64,000 nucleotides of DNA, from positions 1-64,000 of the forward strand of contig JBJHCA010000002.1 of the NCBI GenBank assembly GCA_050485785.1, read 5' to 3'. Source of the stretch: JBJHCA01 sp050485785 (GTDB lineage Bacteria; Bacteroidota; Bacteroidia; Chitinophagales; Saprospiraceae). Position 1 is the stretch's first letter; every line of letters begins with the position of its first letter. The notes under the pieces are model-generated. The model saw only the letters and a list, made by a program, of their open reading frames with translations, was not told the DNA's origin and did not search any database. The translations under genes and the position numbers were made by a program. Shown here piece by piece: positions 8,086-16,525 of the stretch.

Positions 8086-9441
8086 ATGTATCCATATCTG
8101 AAGAGGATACTGCTGACATCGGTGTTGCTGGCCATGTATCTGGCCGGTGAAGCGCAGCAGAGTGCACGGGAGCAATACATAGAAACATTCAGGGAAATAG
8201 CAGTAAGGGAGATGCACCGGACGGGCATTCCGGCCAGTATCAAGCTTGCACAGGGCATATTGGAATCCGGTGACGGCCGCAGTGATCTGGCCACTGATGC
8301 CAATAATCATTTTGGTATCAAATGCGGTGGTAACTGGACGGGAGAGACTTTTTTCAAGGAGGACGACGATTACGTTGACGGGAGGCTTATCAAATCATGC
8401 TTCCGGGTTTTTGCCAATGCGGAGGAGTCCTATATAGCACATTCTGAATTTCTGCTTGACCCGACCAAGGATTTCAGGTACGGTCCGTTGTTTCAATTGA
8501 GGCAGGATGACTACCGGGCCTGGGCGCGGGGTTTAAGAACAGCGGGCTATGCCACTAATCCTCAGTATGACAGGATATTGATTCGCATCATTGAGGAAAA
8601 CGGGTTGTATCGCTATGACAAGATGACACTGGCAGACCTCCCTCCTTCTGCTCCACCTATTGTTGGAGAGCCTGCGCAGCCAAAACCGGCTGATACGAAG
8701 GTCAGCATTAAAGATGCCACGGTTACTGCCGGTACTTATCAGCAATTCACACCGGGCAGCCAGGTACAGATCAACCGTTTGCCTGCGGTAATTGCCCGTA
8801 GTGGCGATACACCGCTGAGCATAAGTGGCAGGTATCGCCCCTCTGCCCGGCGCATTGCGCGATGGAACGAGTGTCAGCGGGAAAATGAAGTTTTTGTGGA
8901 AGGACAGCCCGTGTTTTTAAAAAATAAGCGCCGCAGGTATACCGGCGATCAGGACTTTCACATGGTAACCGAAGGGCAGACCATGTATGAGATCAGTCAG
9001 ATATATGGCATCAGGCTTGATGAGCTGTATTCAAAAAACAGGATGATCATGGGCCGGCAACCGGCCCCGGGTGCGCTGATTGCGCTCAAAAGGCGGGTTG
9101 ACTACACGCCGGAGCTGATTCCAATGCGCCCATGGAGCCGGGAGGAATTGGGCCTGGAACCGGTGAGACCCGTTCAGCCGGTGCAGGAACCGGCAAGGCA
9201 GCCCCAACAGCAGCCGGAGACAAGGCAACCACAAGCTCCCATACAGCAGGAAACCACATTAATACCTGAACCTGAGGCAGCCCCACAGACATCTGTTCAC
9301 CGGGTAGCAGCAGGTGAAACATTGTTCAGTATAGCACGCAGTTATCAGATGACCGTACAGCAACTCATGGAAATGAACGGCCTGAGCGATGCGAACATTC
9401 GCATAGGACAAGAACTCCGCGTACTCAAAAGAGACCATTGA
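8086..9441 (+). CDS. Secreted glucosaminidase with LysM domains
   Basis: A 451-residue exported murein hydrolase. Residues 1 to about 24 form a signal peptide (ending GEAQQ). Residues about 28-170 are a glucosaminidase (GH73-type) domain: IKLAQGILESGDGRSDLA has the likely catalytic Glu at residue 60, followed by ANNHFGIKC, and later YATNPQYDRILIRIIEENGL. The C-terminal half has a degenerate LysM-like segment (about 233-282), a LysM at about 287-333 (EGQTMYEISQIYGI), a Pro/Gln-rich linker, and a second good LysM at 405-451 (AAGETLFSIARSYQMTVQQL). It probably cleaves glucosamine bonds in peptidoglycan during growth or division, with the LysM domains holding it on the wall. Its stop codon overlaps the start of hpt by one base, so the two are translationally coupled. 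Confidence 0.88.
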   Translation: MYPYLKRILLTSVLLAMYLAGEAQQSAREQYIETFREIAVREMHRTGIPASIKLAQGILESGDGRSDLATDANNHFGIKCGGNWTGETFFKEDDDYVDGRLIKSCFRVFANAEESYIAHSEFLLDPTKDFRYGPLFQLRQDDYRAWARGLRTAGYATNPQYDRILIRIIEENGLYRYDKMTLADLPPSAPPIVGEPAQPKPADTKVSIKDATVTAGTYQQFTPGSQVQINRLPAVIARSGDTPLSISGRYRPSARRIARWNECQRENEVFVEGQPVFLKNKRRRYTGDQDFHMVTEGQTMYEISQIYGIRLDELYSKNRMIMGRQPAPGALIALKRRVDYTPELIPMRPWSREELGLEPVRPVQPVQEPARQPQQQPETRQPQAPIQQETTLIPEPEAAPQTSVHRVAAGETLFSIARSYQMTVQQLMEMNGLSDANIRIGQELRVLKRDH

Positions 9442-9977
9442 TGATGACCACACAAATACACGGTAAAAATTTTAAGCTGATTATAGATGAGGCCAGTATC
9501 AGACAGCGCATTGCACACATGGCAGAAGAGATTGCCGCACAGTATGAGGGCAAAACACCTTTGTTCACCTGCGTTTTGAGTGGTGCTTTTGTGTTTATGG
9601 CAGACCTGATCAGGGCGTATGGAAACACCTGTGAAACAGCCTTTATCAAGGCTACTTCTTATCAAGGAATGGAGANNNNNNNNNNGGTAGTGATAAGGCC
9701 TACGGCAGACTACTCATTCAAAGGCAGACACGTTATTTTAGTGGAAGATATCGTGGATACCGGTTTAACTTTACAAGCGCTGAGGGAATACTTTACAGCA
9801 AAGGAAGTAGCATCAGTGACTGTGGCTTCTTTACTGGTGAAGCCGGATGCCCACAAGGTAAGTACTTGCGTTGAGTTTGAAGGATTTCGAATTGATCCCT
9901 TGTTTGTGGTGGGATACGGTCTGGATTATGATAGTCAGGGAAGACAACTCAGCAGCATCTACCAATTACATGAATAA
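9441..9977 (+). CDS. hpt: Hypoxanthine phosphoribosyltransferase
   Basis: Purine salvage enzyme that transfers phosphoribose from PRPP to hypoxanthine or guanine, about 178 residues. The PRPP-binding loop VILVEDIVDTGLTL is intact, and the C-terminal substrate loop GFRIDPLFVVGYGLDYDSQG is typical of the family. The ATG at 9441 overlaps the upstream TGA (TGATG); a second ATG follows at 9444. Ten N at 9676-9685 hide four residues after SYQGME, where the family usually has a Ser-Thr-Gly-type segment. The frame is the same on both sides, so the gene is probably intact and the gap close to its true length. Confidence 0.92.
   Translation: MMTTQIHGKNFKLIIDEASIRQRIAHMAEEIAAQYEGKTPLFTCVLSGAFVFMADLIRAYGNTCETAFIKATSYQGMEXXXXVVIRPTADYSFKGRHVILVEDIVDTGLTLQALREYFTAKEVASVTVASLLVKPDAHKVSTCVEFEGFRIDPLFVVGYGLDYDSQGRQLSSIYQLHE
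9676..9685. other. Assembly gap of 10 N inside hpt
   Basis: Ten undetermined bases, a common scaffold-gap placeholder. The reading frame before and after agrees with one continuous hpt gene. The true sequence and length are unknown. Confidence 0.99.
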
Positions 9978-10020
9978 CTTCAAATGATGTATTGGGGGCT
10001 TCGTTTCCCTGAAAACAGGA

Positions 10021-10527
10021 TTGTCCGTCACAGTTAAACCATGTCCATTGAAAAAAATAACATCCATACTGAGTACTGACAGGGATAGTGGAACCATTCT
10101 GATCAGATTGGTGGTAGGGATAGTTTTTGTTTCAGAGGGTCTGCAGAAATTCATTTACCCAGCAATGCGGGGAGCAGGTCGGTTTGAGCGGATTGGAATA
10201 CCCTATCCCGAATTCAACGGGTATTTTGTAGGTGGCATGGAAGTTGTTTGCGGTATATTGGTTTTGGCCGGATTAATGACAAGGGTGGCCAGTATTCCTT
10301 TGATAGCCATTATGCTGACTGCACTGTTCACCACCAAGTTGCCTATTTTACTGGGCAGCGAGTTTTGGGGATTAAGTTTACGAAGTCTTGAGACCTACGG
10401 ATTTTTCAGTGCATTACACGAATCCAGAAATGATCTGGCCATGCTAGCCGGAAGTTTGTTTCTGTTTCTGAAGGGAGGAGGGCGGTGGTCCATGGATTTG
10501 AAAATGTACAAGCGCTTTGCAGATTAG
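10021..10527 (+). CDS. DoxX family membrane protein
   Basis: Small integral membrane protein, up to 168 residues, with about four hydrophobic segments. The DoxX-type core is ILIRLVVGIVFVSEGLQKFI near the N-terminus, followed by GRFERIGIPYPEFNGYFVG, VVCGILVLAGLMTRVASIPL and a C-terminal HESRNDLAMLAGSLFLFLKG. Family members are linked to respiratory or redox roles, but the reaction here is unknown. There is no in-frame ATG; the start is TTG, either at 10021 or, more like relatives, at 10048 (MKKITSILSTDRD). It follows hpt by 43 bp and converges on the TonB receptor gene. Confidence 0.75.
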   Translation: MSVTVKPCPLKKITSILSTDRDSGTILIRLVVGIVFVSEGLQKFIYPAMRGAGRFERIGIPYPEFNGYFVGGMEVVCGILVLAGLMTRVASIPLIAIMLTALFTTKLPILLGSEFWGLSLRSLETYGFFSALHESRNDLAMLAGSLFLFLKGGGRWSMDLKMYKRFAD

Positions 10528-10556
10528 CTAAACTGAAAAGCGCCTGAGCAGCAATT

Positions 10557-12785
10557 CTATGAACCATAGGGCAAGGTGTACCTGAAGCCGGCATAAGCCC
10601 GTATGCCCATAACCGGCCCCCAAAGCATGGAGGCATCAAAATAAGGGCCCCATGGGTCTTCGTGGCCTATAATTGGGTGCTTCATGGTATAGTTGGTAAG
10701 ATTTTCACCACCCACGTAAAACTCCCATTTACTGACTCTGTAGGTGGCCTGTGCATTGAGCTGCAAATAGGCAGGCACATCACCTAAATGGTCCGGCCGG
10801 AGGTTTTCAGGCACACCATGCAGATGAGGAATTCGCTGTTTACCCGTAAACTGAAATGTAGTATTGAATGCCCAGTTTTGTTGTGGTGTTTCATAATCGA
10901 ATGAAACCAAGGCTTTATGCGGAGCGTGAAGAGGCGGAACATGCGTGCCACTCAGCTGATCTGTACGCACATACTCGTAACGGTAGCCAAGTTTGCTTTC
11001 AAACCCGCTAAACCATTCATGGATATGGGTAAAAACCAGACTGTGAGATATGGACTGACCCTGCAATGGGTAGAAATACACTGCGCCGGGATTGATATCA
11101 AGATCTGTGATCATGCGATCCTGAAACCAGGTGTGGTAGTAATCAGCAGACAAACTACCATGACGGCGATTCAATGAATAATTCCAGGTTACATTACCAC
11201 CTGCATTCCAGGATGATTCCAGAAATGGATCTGTGTCAAACAAAAGCACTCTGCTGCTGGCCAGTAATGCGATATTATCGGCAATAACATTCGATGTCCG
11301 GTAACCCTTGCCTGCAGATGCCCTGACAATGAAATGCTCATTCAGATTGACACTGGCAAAAAATCGGGGCACAAACAGCCATCCAAACAGGGAATGATAG
11401 TCTGCCCTGAGGCCTGCAGTAATGGCCAGGCACTGAATACCCCAACTGTCGGGACTCAATTCCCGTTCGCGTTTAAATTCGTATTCAGTATACAATCCCG
11501 GCACCTGCTCCTGTTTACTGAGATCCGTATCGTCGAGGTACTCTTCAGTTTTTCGATAGTCGAAAGTCAGGCCGGACTTCCAGGAATCACCGTCTGTAAG
11601 ACCGTGCATAAGCCACATGCTGTTCAGGTAAGCGCTTTGTTGCATGCCGCGGTAGTGGTAGTTTCCAATACGGCTATCCATTCGGTATCGGTTTACATGT
11701 CCCCATGCAGATAAGCGATGAGCCGGGTTGGCAAAATCCTTGTAGCCCAGTCTACCGGAAAGCTCGAACCATTCCGAGGTTTTGTCAAACACATAACGGG
11801 GATAAGAAGTAATAAGAGTGGAAATCTGGCCGCCCTGGTGATTATCCCATAGAGCATGTGCATTAAGCTGTGCATGCCATGAATCGGAGTCGTGTTCAAC
11901 TCTGGCCATGAATGTACCCATTTGCTTCAAGGGCGTGTCCATAAAACCGTTTCCGAGATGATCGTATTCGATACGGTTCACATTGGCATGAGTGAGTAAT
12001 GCAACAACTGTATTATCTCCGATGGGGTGTGAAACGATGGCATTACCCTCGAACCGACCTTTAGTGCTGGCAAAGCCATTGAGGAAAAGTCTGTCGGACT
12101 GAAGGGGTTTAATCAATTCGGTATTGATAAATCCGCTCATGGCTTGGCGGCCTTGAACAACACCGGCCGCCCCTTTACTGATATGAATTTCACTGATCCA
12201 GGGTCCGGGGATAAACTCGAGAGCGTAGGCGTAGGGCAAACCATCCAGCGTTGGACGGCCTTCAAGCATCATTTGAGCATACAGCCCCTGCAGCCCAAGC
12301 ATTCTGACCTCCTTGGATCCGCTGACTGCGTCCTGGGATGATACATCGACACCCACATTAGTTTCGAAGCTTTCTGCCAGGTTGCAACAGGCAGCTTTTT
12401 TGAGTTCGGAAGTACCGATGATCTCAATATTTCTGGTTTGCACAGTTGAAAACCGCTGGCCAAAGTTCCTGGCAGCTACGTCAATGGTTACCAGGTCGTA
12501 GATTCCGGTAACTGTAATGTCCAGGGTTTGATTATCAGGATGGATTTCTATCAGAACCGGCCTGTAGCCCACGTAGGTAATTTCGATACTGGCTACGGTA
12601 TCTCTGGACGGGAGCTCGAACATGCCTTTTTCATCGCACAGCACGTAAAAGTTATCATCGGCCCATCTTACCACAGCGCCTTCGAGCAGATCCCCCAGGT
12701 CATTGGAAACTGTGCCGGTTATATGCTGGCTACTTAAATAGCACGCCAGGCTCGTAAAACAAAGAGTTATAAAAAATTTAAACAT
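10557..12785 (-). CDS. TonB-dependent outer-membrane receptor, probably metal-related
   Basis: A 742-residue outer-membrane transporter powered by TonB. A signal peptide (1 to about 19) precedes a carboxypeptidase-regulatory-like beta-sandwich (about 20-105, HITGTVSNDLGDLLEGAVVR). The plug domain contains the conserved run ELKKAACCNLAESFETNVGV followed by GSKEVRMLGLQGLYAQMMLE and the SKGAAGVVQGRQAMSGFI motif. The rest is a 22-strand-type barrel ending in an aromatic-rich strand (YAGFRYTLPYGS). In other Bacteroidota this plug type often sits beside heavy-metal genes, and here it lies 54 bp downstream of a Cys-rich secreted protein, so copper or another soft metal is a reasonable guess, not shown. 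Confidence 0.88.
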   Translation of the reverse strand: MFKFFITLCFTSLACYLSSQHITGTVSNDLGDLLEGAVVRWADDNFYVLCDEKGMFELPSRDTVASIEITYVGYRPVLIEIHPDNQTLDITVTGIYDLVTIDVAARNFGQRFSTVQTRNIEIIGTSELKKAACCNLAESFETNVGVDVSSQDAVSGSKEVRMLGLQGLYAQMMLEGRPTLDGLPYAYALEFIPGPWISEIHISKGAAGVVQGRQAMSGFINTELIKPLQSDRLFLNGFASTKGRFEGNAIVSHPIGDNTVVALLTHANVNRIEYDHLGNGFMDTPLKQMGTFMARVEHDSDSWHAQLNAHALWDNHQGGQISTLITSYPRYVFDKTSEWFELSGRLGYKDFANPAHRLSAWGHVNRYRMDSRIGNYHYRGMQQSAYLNSMWLMHGLTDGDSWKSGLTFDYRKTEEYLDDTDLSKQEQVPGLYTEYEFKRERELSPDSWGIQCLAITAGLRADYHSLFGWLFVPRFFASVNLNEHFIVRASAGKGYRTSNVIADNIALLASSRVLLFDTDPFLESSWNAGGNVTWNYSLNRRHGSLSADYYHTWFQDRMITDLDINPGAVYFYPLQGQSISHSLVFTHIHEWFSGFESKLGYRYEYVRTDQLSGTHVPPLHAPHKALVSFDYETPQQNWAFNTTFQFTGKQRIPHLHGVPENLRPDHLGDVPAYLQLNAQATYRVSKWEFYVGGENLTNYTMKHPIIGHEDPWGPYFDASMLWGPVMGIRAYAGFRYTLPYGS

Positions 12786-12823
12786 CTCAGGTCATTTTTC
12801 GGGATCAAAAAGAATTGTCTACA

Positions 12824-12838
12824 TCAGCATTATGCTGA
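12824..12838. promoter_or_regulatory. 15-bp perfect palindrome between the Cys-rich gene and the TonB receptor gene
   Basis: TCAGCAT-T-ATGCTGA forms 7-bp arms around one central base, just past the stop of the Cys-rich gene and 39 bp before the TonB receptor start. It could be an operator or an RNA processing or attenuation hairpin. There is no U-tract, so it is not a typical terminator. Confidence 0.35.
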
Positions 12839-12839
12839 C

Positions 12840-13325
12840 CTAGCAAAGCCATTGTCCGAGAAAAGACCGGGAATGAAGGGAGGGATTATGAGCGTATCGC
12901 AGCCCGTCTGGAATGTAGGATAAACCAGCGTCAGAGCATTCTGAAATACCCGATATCAGCAAAGGATTAATATCAGCATTAAAATGTCTGGTTTGCTGAG
13001 TTTCATCTGCATTGACAAAAGGTATGGAAGAGGATTCAAAGTCAGCTTTAAGCCAGGACAAGTCGATAATCAGGCAATCATCGTTACATTCCGGTGAGTT
13101 CTCAGAACAGGAAGAAGCCTGAGCACAGCAAGATTTTTCGCTACTGCAGGAAACTTGCTGGGCATTTTCAAGCTCAAAAGGGCAATTCTTATCAGGAATG
13201 TGAAAAGACCATGCAGTTTGATCAAGACAAAGGCAAGTAAGCTTGACCATGGCAAATCCCGACTGCCCGAACATCACCAGGAAGGCGAGCAACAAGGATA
13301 CAAAATATCTGGCCTGAACGGACAT
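12840..13325 (-). CDS. Cys-rich secreted protein of unknown function
   Basis: A 161-residue protein with an N-terminal hydrophobic segment (about residues 7-26) fitting a signal peptide or membrane anchor. I count 11 Cys, mostly in two clusters (KLTCLCLDQ and SCSSEKSCCAQASSCSEN, with ECNDDC just after). No known catalytic motif is visible. The Cys clusters and the adjacent TonB receptor suggest metal binding or metal-responsive export, as with small Cys-rich proteins encoded next to such receptors elsewhere in Bacteroidota. This is context inference only. The start at 13325 fits the -7 box at 13343-13350. Confidence 0.6.
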   Translation of the reverse strand: MSVQARYFVSLLLAFLVMFGQSGFAMVKLTCLCLDQTAWSFHIPDKNCPFELENAQQVSCSSEKSCCAQASSCSENSPECNDDCLIIDLSWLKADFESSSIPFVNADETQQTRHFNADINPLLISGISECSDAGLSYIPDGLRYAHNPSLHSRSFLGQWLC

Positions 13326-13342
13326 GAGTTAAAAAGTTGACG

Positions 13343-13350
13343 CAAATATA
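13343..13350 (-). promoter_or_regulatory. Putative -7 box for the Cys-rich protein/TonB receptor operon
   Basis: TATATTTG on the minus strand matches TAnnTTTG and lies 17 nt before the ATG at 13325. No TTTG or TTG stands at the expected distance upstream. Confidence 0.45.
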
Positions 13351-13526
13351 AGCATAATCAGATGTTTAACTGCTGTAAGCTGTTAAAGTTTTAATAAAAA
13401 TCCTTTGTCCGGGCAGGTTTTCATCACTCCCTGGAAGTTCCTGTTTTTCCATTATGGTATTGAGGTTCAGGAAATGGATGGTGGCTGGAATTCAATGGTT
13501 GGTTTGCCTGAGCTGAGCCGGGCTTA

Positions 13527-14552
13527 CTATCTGCCCAGCGAGTTGAGGAACCTGTGATAGGCGGCGGCGTTCTGCAGATGGCCACTGAGTGACCGGGAAA
13601 AGACATGCTGTCCGCTGAAGTCGGGTTTGGCGCAGAAAAACATATAATCGTGTTGTTCAGCATTCAACACAGCATCTATGGCACGAATAGACGGCATGTA
13701 AATGGGTCCGGGCGGGAGTCCGCTGTTTCGATAAGTATTGTAAGGAGAATCAATTTCAAGGTGTCTCCTCAACACACGGGTTATGGTGAAATCACCCCAG
13801 GCAAACACCACAGTAGGGTCGGCTTCCAGATTCCAGCCACGTCTCAAACGGTTCAGGTAAACACCGGCAATGGTTGGCATTTCGGGGCCGTGATTGGTTT
13901 CAGCTTGCACAATGGATGCAATGATATAAACCTCTTCCGGGGTATAACCGATCAATTCAGCCCGGATTCGTCGGTCGCCGTCCCAAAATCTGTCATTTTC
14001 AAGCATCATTCTTCTGATCACGGCCTCAGGCGAAGAATTCCAGTGCATGAAATAAGTATTGGGAATAAAAACACACATCATCCGTTCAGCAGGTTGGTTG
14101 ACCAGCTCCAGGCTTTCCTCTGAGATCATATAGAGGTAGAAAGATGCTGAGTCTTGCTCAAATGTCTCCCCCAATAATGATGCAACATCCATGAGCGTGC
14201 GCTTATTGTGCAGAACAAGGCGAACCGGTTCCTGATTGCCGGATCTCAATCGCCGGATAATTTCAAGATTGTTCTCACCCGGATGAACCAGGTATTTTCC
14301 CGGCATAACACGTGTATATTTCATGTGGCCTGCAAGCCAACTGAAGGACTGAATATCATGAAGCACTTCATCCTCATACAGTATCCGGATAAGGTCATCC
14401 ATACTACTTTCGGTGGGGATAAAGAGCTCATAAGTTTCATCCACGGCGGAGTTTGGATGGTAGATTCGTTGATAGAAATCCCAGGCAAACCACGCACCGA
14501 CAATTAAACAGGCTACAAGTAACCAAAGAATAAAGAAAATGAACCTATGCAT
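13527..14552 (-). CDS. mltG: Endolytic murein transglycosylase MltG
   Basis: A 341-residue inner-membrane-anchored lytic transglycosylase (YceG family) that cuts nascent glycan strands and so sets their length. One N-terminal transmembrane helix (residues about 4-27) is followed by a LysM-like subdomain (GKYLVHPGENNLEIIRRLRS) and the catalytic domain. The active-site motif IIASIVQAETN puts the catalytic Glu at residue 218. Downstream motifs are AGVYLNRLRRGWNLEADPTV, SPYNTYRNSGLPPGPI and FSRSLSGHLQNAAAYHRFL, all typical. The length is normal. It lies 43 bp after panB and may share its transcript. Confidence 0.95.
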   Translation of the reverse strand: MHRFIFFILWLLVACLIVGAWFAWDFYQRIYHPNSAVDETYELFIPTESSMDDLIRILYEDEVLHDIQSFSWLAGHMKYTRVMPGKYLVHPGENNLEIIRRLRSGNQEPVRLVLHNKRTLMDVASLLGETFEQDSASFYLYMISEESLELVNQPAERMMCVFIPNTYFMHWNSSPEAVIRRMMLENDRFWDGDRRIRAELIGYTPEEVYIIASIVQAETNHGPEMPTIAGVYLNRLRRGWNLEADPTVVFAWGDFTITRVLRRHLEIDSPYNTYRNSGLPPGPIYMPSIRAIDAVLNAEQHDYMFFCAKPDFSGQHVFSRSLSGHLQNAAAYHRFLNSLGR

Positions 14553-14595
14553 AGCGAAATAACGAAAATGGAACAGGGTAAAACATCAGACGCGA

Positions 14596-15411
14596 TCAGT
14601 ATTGCTCCTTGCTGTTTGGAAAGTCTTTTGACCTCACATCTTTAATGTAATGTTGGACAGCGTTTTGCATATCATCAAACAGGTTGAGATATCGTCTCAG
14701 AAATCTGGGTTTGAAATCTTTGGTAATGCCAAACAAATCGTGGGAAACCAGAACCTGACCGTCCGTATCGCTTCCGGCACCGATGCCGATGGTGGGAATA
14801 ACCAGTTCCTGCGACACCCGGGCTGCGAGCCGGGCCGGAATTTTTTCCAGCACCAGGCTGAAGCAACCCAGCTCTTCCAGCAAATGAGCGTCCTTTAGCA
14901 AGCGCTCCGCTTCAGCTTCTTCCCTGGCTCTGACCGTGTAGGTACCAAATTTATAAATACTTTGCGGTGTAAGCCCCAGATGTCCCATTACCGGCACTCC
15001 TGCCGACAGGATGCGTTTTACCGATTCTGCGATTTCTTCGCCACCTTCCAGTTTTACGGCATGGGCACCGGATTCCTTCATAATACGAATAGCAGATTCC
15101 AGCGCTAGCCTTGAATTACCCTGATAGGCACCAAAGGGAAGATCAACCACCACCAGGGCTTTTTGAACACCACGCACCACGGATTGAGCGTGGTATATCA
15201 TTTGATCCAGGGTGATGGGCAAGGTGGTTTCGTGACCGGCCATCACATTTGACGCCGAGTCTCCAACAAGGATCACATCGATTCCGGCAGCATCCAGGAT
15301 TCTGGCCATGGAATAGTCATACCCGGTGAGCATGGCTATTTTTTCACCCTGCTGTTTCATGCTTTGCAACACGTGGGTGGTAATTCGTTTAACAGAAGCG
15401 TGTACAGACAT
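14596..15411 (-). CDS. panB: 3-methyl-2-oxobutanoate hydroxymethyltransferase
   Basis: First step of pantothenate (coenzyme A precursor) synthesis: transfer of a hydroxymethyl group from methylene-tetrahydrofolate to alpha-ketoisovalerate, in a TIM-barrel enzyme using a divalent metal. Motifs seen are LTGYDYSMARILDAAGIDVI, the metal-site VGDSASNVMAGHETTLPIT, VKLEGG, GHLGLTPQS, the catalytic-Glu segment LVLEKIPARLA and IGIGAGSDTDGQVLV. I start at the ATG at 15409-15411 (MSVHASVKRITTHVLQSMK, 271 residues). An upstream in-frame ATG at 15471 would add 20 unconserved residues and would overlap the likely promoter. Confidence 0.95.
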   Translation of the reverse strand: MSVHASVKRITTHVLQSMKQQGEKIAMLTGYDYSMARILDAAGIDVILVGDSASNVMAGHETTLPITLDQMIYHAQSVVRGVQKALVVVDLPFGAYQGNSRLALESAIRIMKESGAHAVKLEGGEEIAESVKRILSAGVPVMGHLGLTPQSIYKFGTYTVRAREEAEAERLLKDAHLLEELGCFSLVLEKIPARLAARVSQELVIPTIGIGAGSDTDGQVLVSHDLFGITKDFKPRFLRRYLNLFDDMQNAVQHYIKDVRSKDFPNSKEQY

Positions 15412-15435
15412 ATCAGGACTGTTATATAAGGGCTG

Positions 15436-15443
15436 TAAAGGTA
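15436..15443 (-). promoter_or_regulatory. Weak -7 box upstream of panB
   Basis: TACCTTTA on the minus strand is one base off TAnnTTTG and lies 24 nt before the preferred panB ATG at 15411. It also argues against the longer start at 15471. Confidence 0.25.
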
Positions 15444-15505
15444 GATTTTTTTCACGGGTCGAGGGCCTCACCCAACAATATGAGGATGGTACGGTAAATT
15501 AATAA

Positions 15506-15513
15506 TACTTTTG
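15506..15513 (+). promoter_or_regulatory. Putative -7 box of the oxidoreductase/polysaccharide operon
   Basis: TACTTTTG matches TAnnTTTG and lies 25 nt before the ATG at 15539, in the divergent gap to panB. No clear -33 element is visible. Confidence 0.45.
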
Positions 15514-15538
15514 CAGCCGTTTGGAGAAGTAATACCTT

Positions 15539-16519
15539 ATGACTGATAAGAACAGACTTCGCCTGGGAGTGGTTGGTGCCGGGCATTTAGGAAAGATACA
15601 TTTAAAGTGTGTAGAGGCATCGGAAAAGATTGAACTTGCAGGATTTTATGAACTCAATCCACTTGTTCGAGAAGATGTTGGCCGGCATTTCCGGGCATTT
15701 GACAGTCTGGATGAATTAATGGCGGTTTGTGACCTGATCGCAGTAGTTACGCCTACACCGACCCATTACCAGATAGCCAGGCAGGCATTGGAAGCGGGCA
15801 AACACGTGTTTATCGAAAAACCGATAACATTTTTACCTGATGAAGCCAGAATGTTGTGGGAGTTGTCTGAAAAAACAGGACTTAAGGTTCAGGTAGGGCA
15901 TGTGGAAAGGTTTAACCCTGCCCTGCTGGCTGTGAAGCATATCGACTTACAACCCAGGTTTATTGAGGGGCATCGCCTTGCCCATTTTAATCCTCGGGGT
16001 ACTGATGTGAGTGTTGTGCTTGATCTGATGATCCATGATCTGGATCTGGTGTTGTCCATGGTGGATGAAACCGTGTCCGACATTAAAGCTAGCGGTGTTT
16101 GCGTAGTAAGTGACACCCATGACATCTGCAATGCCCGTATACAATTTGCCAATGGTACGGTGGCCAATTTAACTGCCAGTCGCCTGTCATTGAAGCAGAT
16201 GAGGAAGCTTAGACTTTTCCAGGAAAATGCTTACATCAGCATTGATTTCCTGAAAAAAGAAGCACAGATAGTTGAGTTACTTGAAACTGAGCAGGAAACG
16301 AACGGAGGTTCTGTGGTTTTTCCGTTGGAAAGTGCTGATCCGCCAAGATGGGTCAAGCTCAGTTCACCGGTCACTCCTGAAGTAAACCCCATACAGGCCG
16401 AACTCGAGTCATTTTGTTCATGTATTTCTGAAGATAAATTGCCTGCTGTAGGAATACAACAAGGGTATGAAGCGTTATTACTTGCAACCAAAATTATTGA
16501 GGCTATAGATCACAATTAA
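15539..16519 (+). CDS. Gfo/Idh/MocA family NAD(P)-dependent oxidoreductase
   Basis: A 326-residue dehydrogenase with an N-terminal Rossmann fold (LGVVGAGHLGKIH, residues about 8-20), the family motif EKPIT, then VGHVERFNPA and DLMIHDLDLVLSM leading the alpha/beta catalytic domain. Substrates of the family are mostly sugars or nucleotide sugars. The HVERFNPA and DLMIHDLDL stretches recall UDP-GlcNAc 3-dehydrogenases (GnnA-like) that work in lipid A or surface-sugar synthesis, but this is only a resemblance. It is the first gene of a tight operon with a lipoprotein (6 bp downstream) and a sugar transferase, supporting a cell-surface glycan role. Confidence 0.82.
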   Translation: MTDKNRLRLGVVGAGHLGKIHLKCVEASEKIELAGFYELNPLVREDVGRHFRAFDSLDELMAVCDLIAVVTPTPTHYQIARQALEAGKHVFIEKPITFLPDEARMLWELSEKTGLKVQVGHVERFNPALLAVKHIDLQPRFIEGHRLAHFNPRGTDVSVVLDLMIHDLDLVLSMVDETVSDIKASGVCVVSDTHDICNARIQFANGTVANLTASRLSLKQMRKLRLFQENAYISIDFLKKEAQIVELLETEQETNGGSVVFPLESADPPRWVKLSSPVTPEVNPIQAELESFCSCISEDKLPAVGIQQGYEALLLATKIIEAIDHN

Positions 16520-16525
16520 TACACT

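Noticed and set aside
9676..9685. Frameshift or broken hpt at the N run
   Set aside because: The frame is the same on both sides and the missing four residues fall in a segment present in the family.
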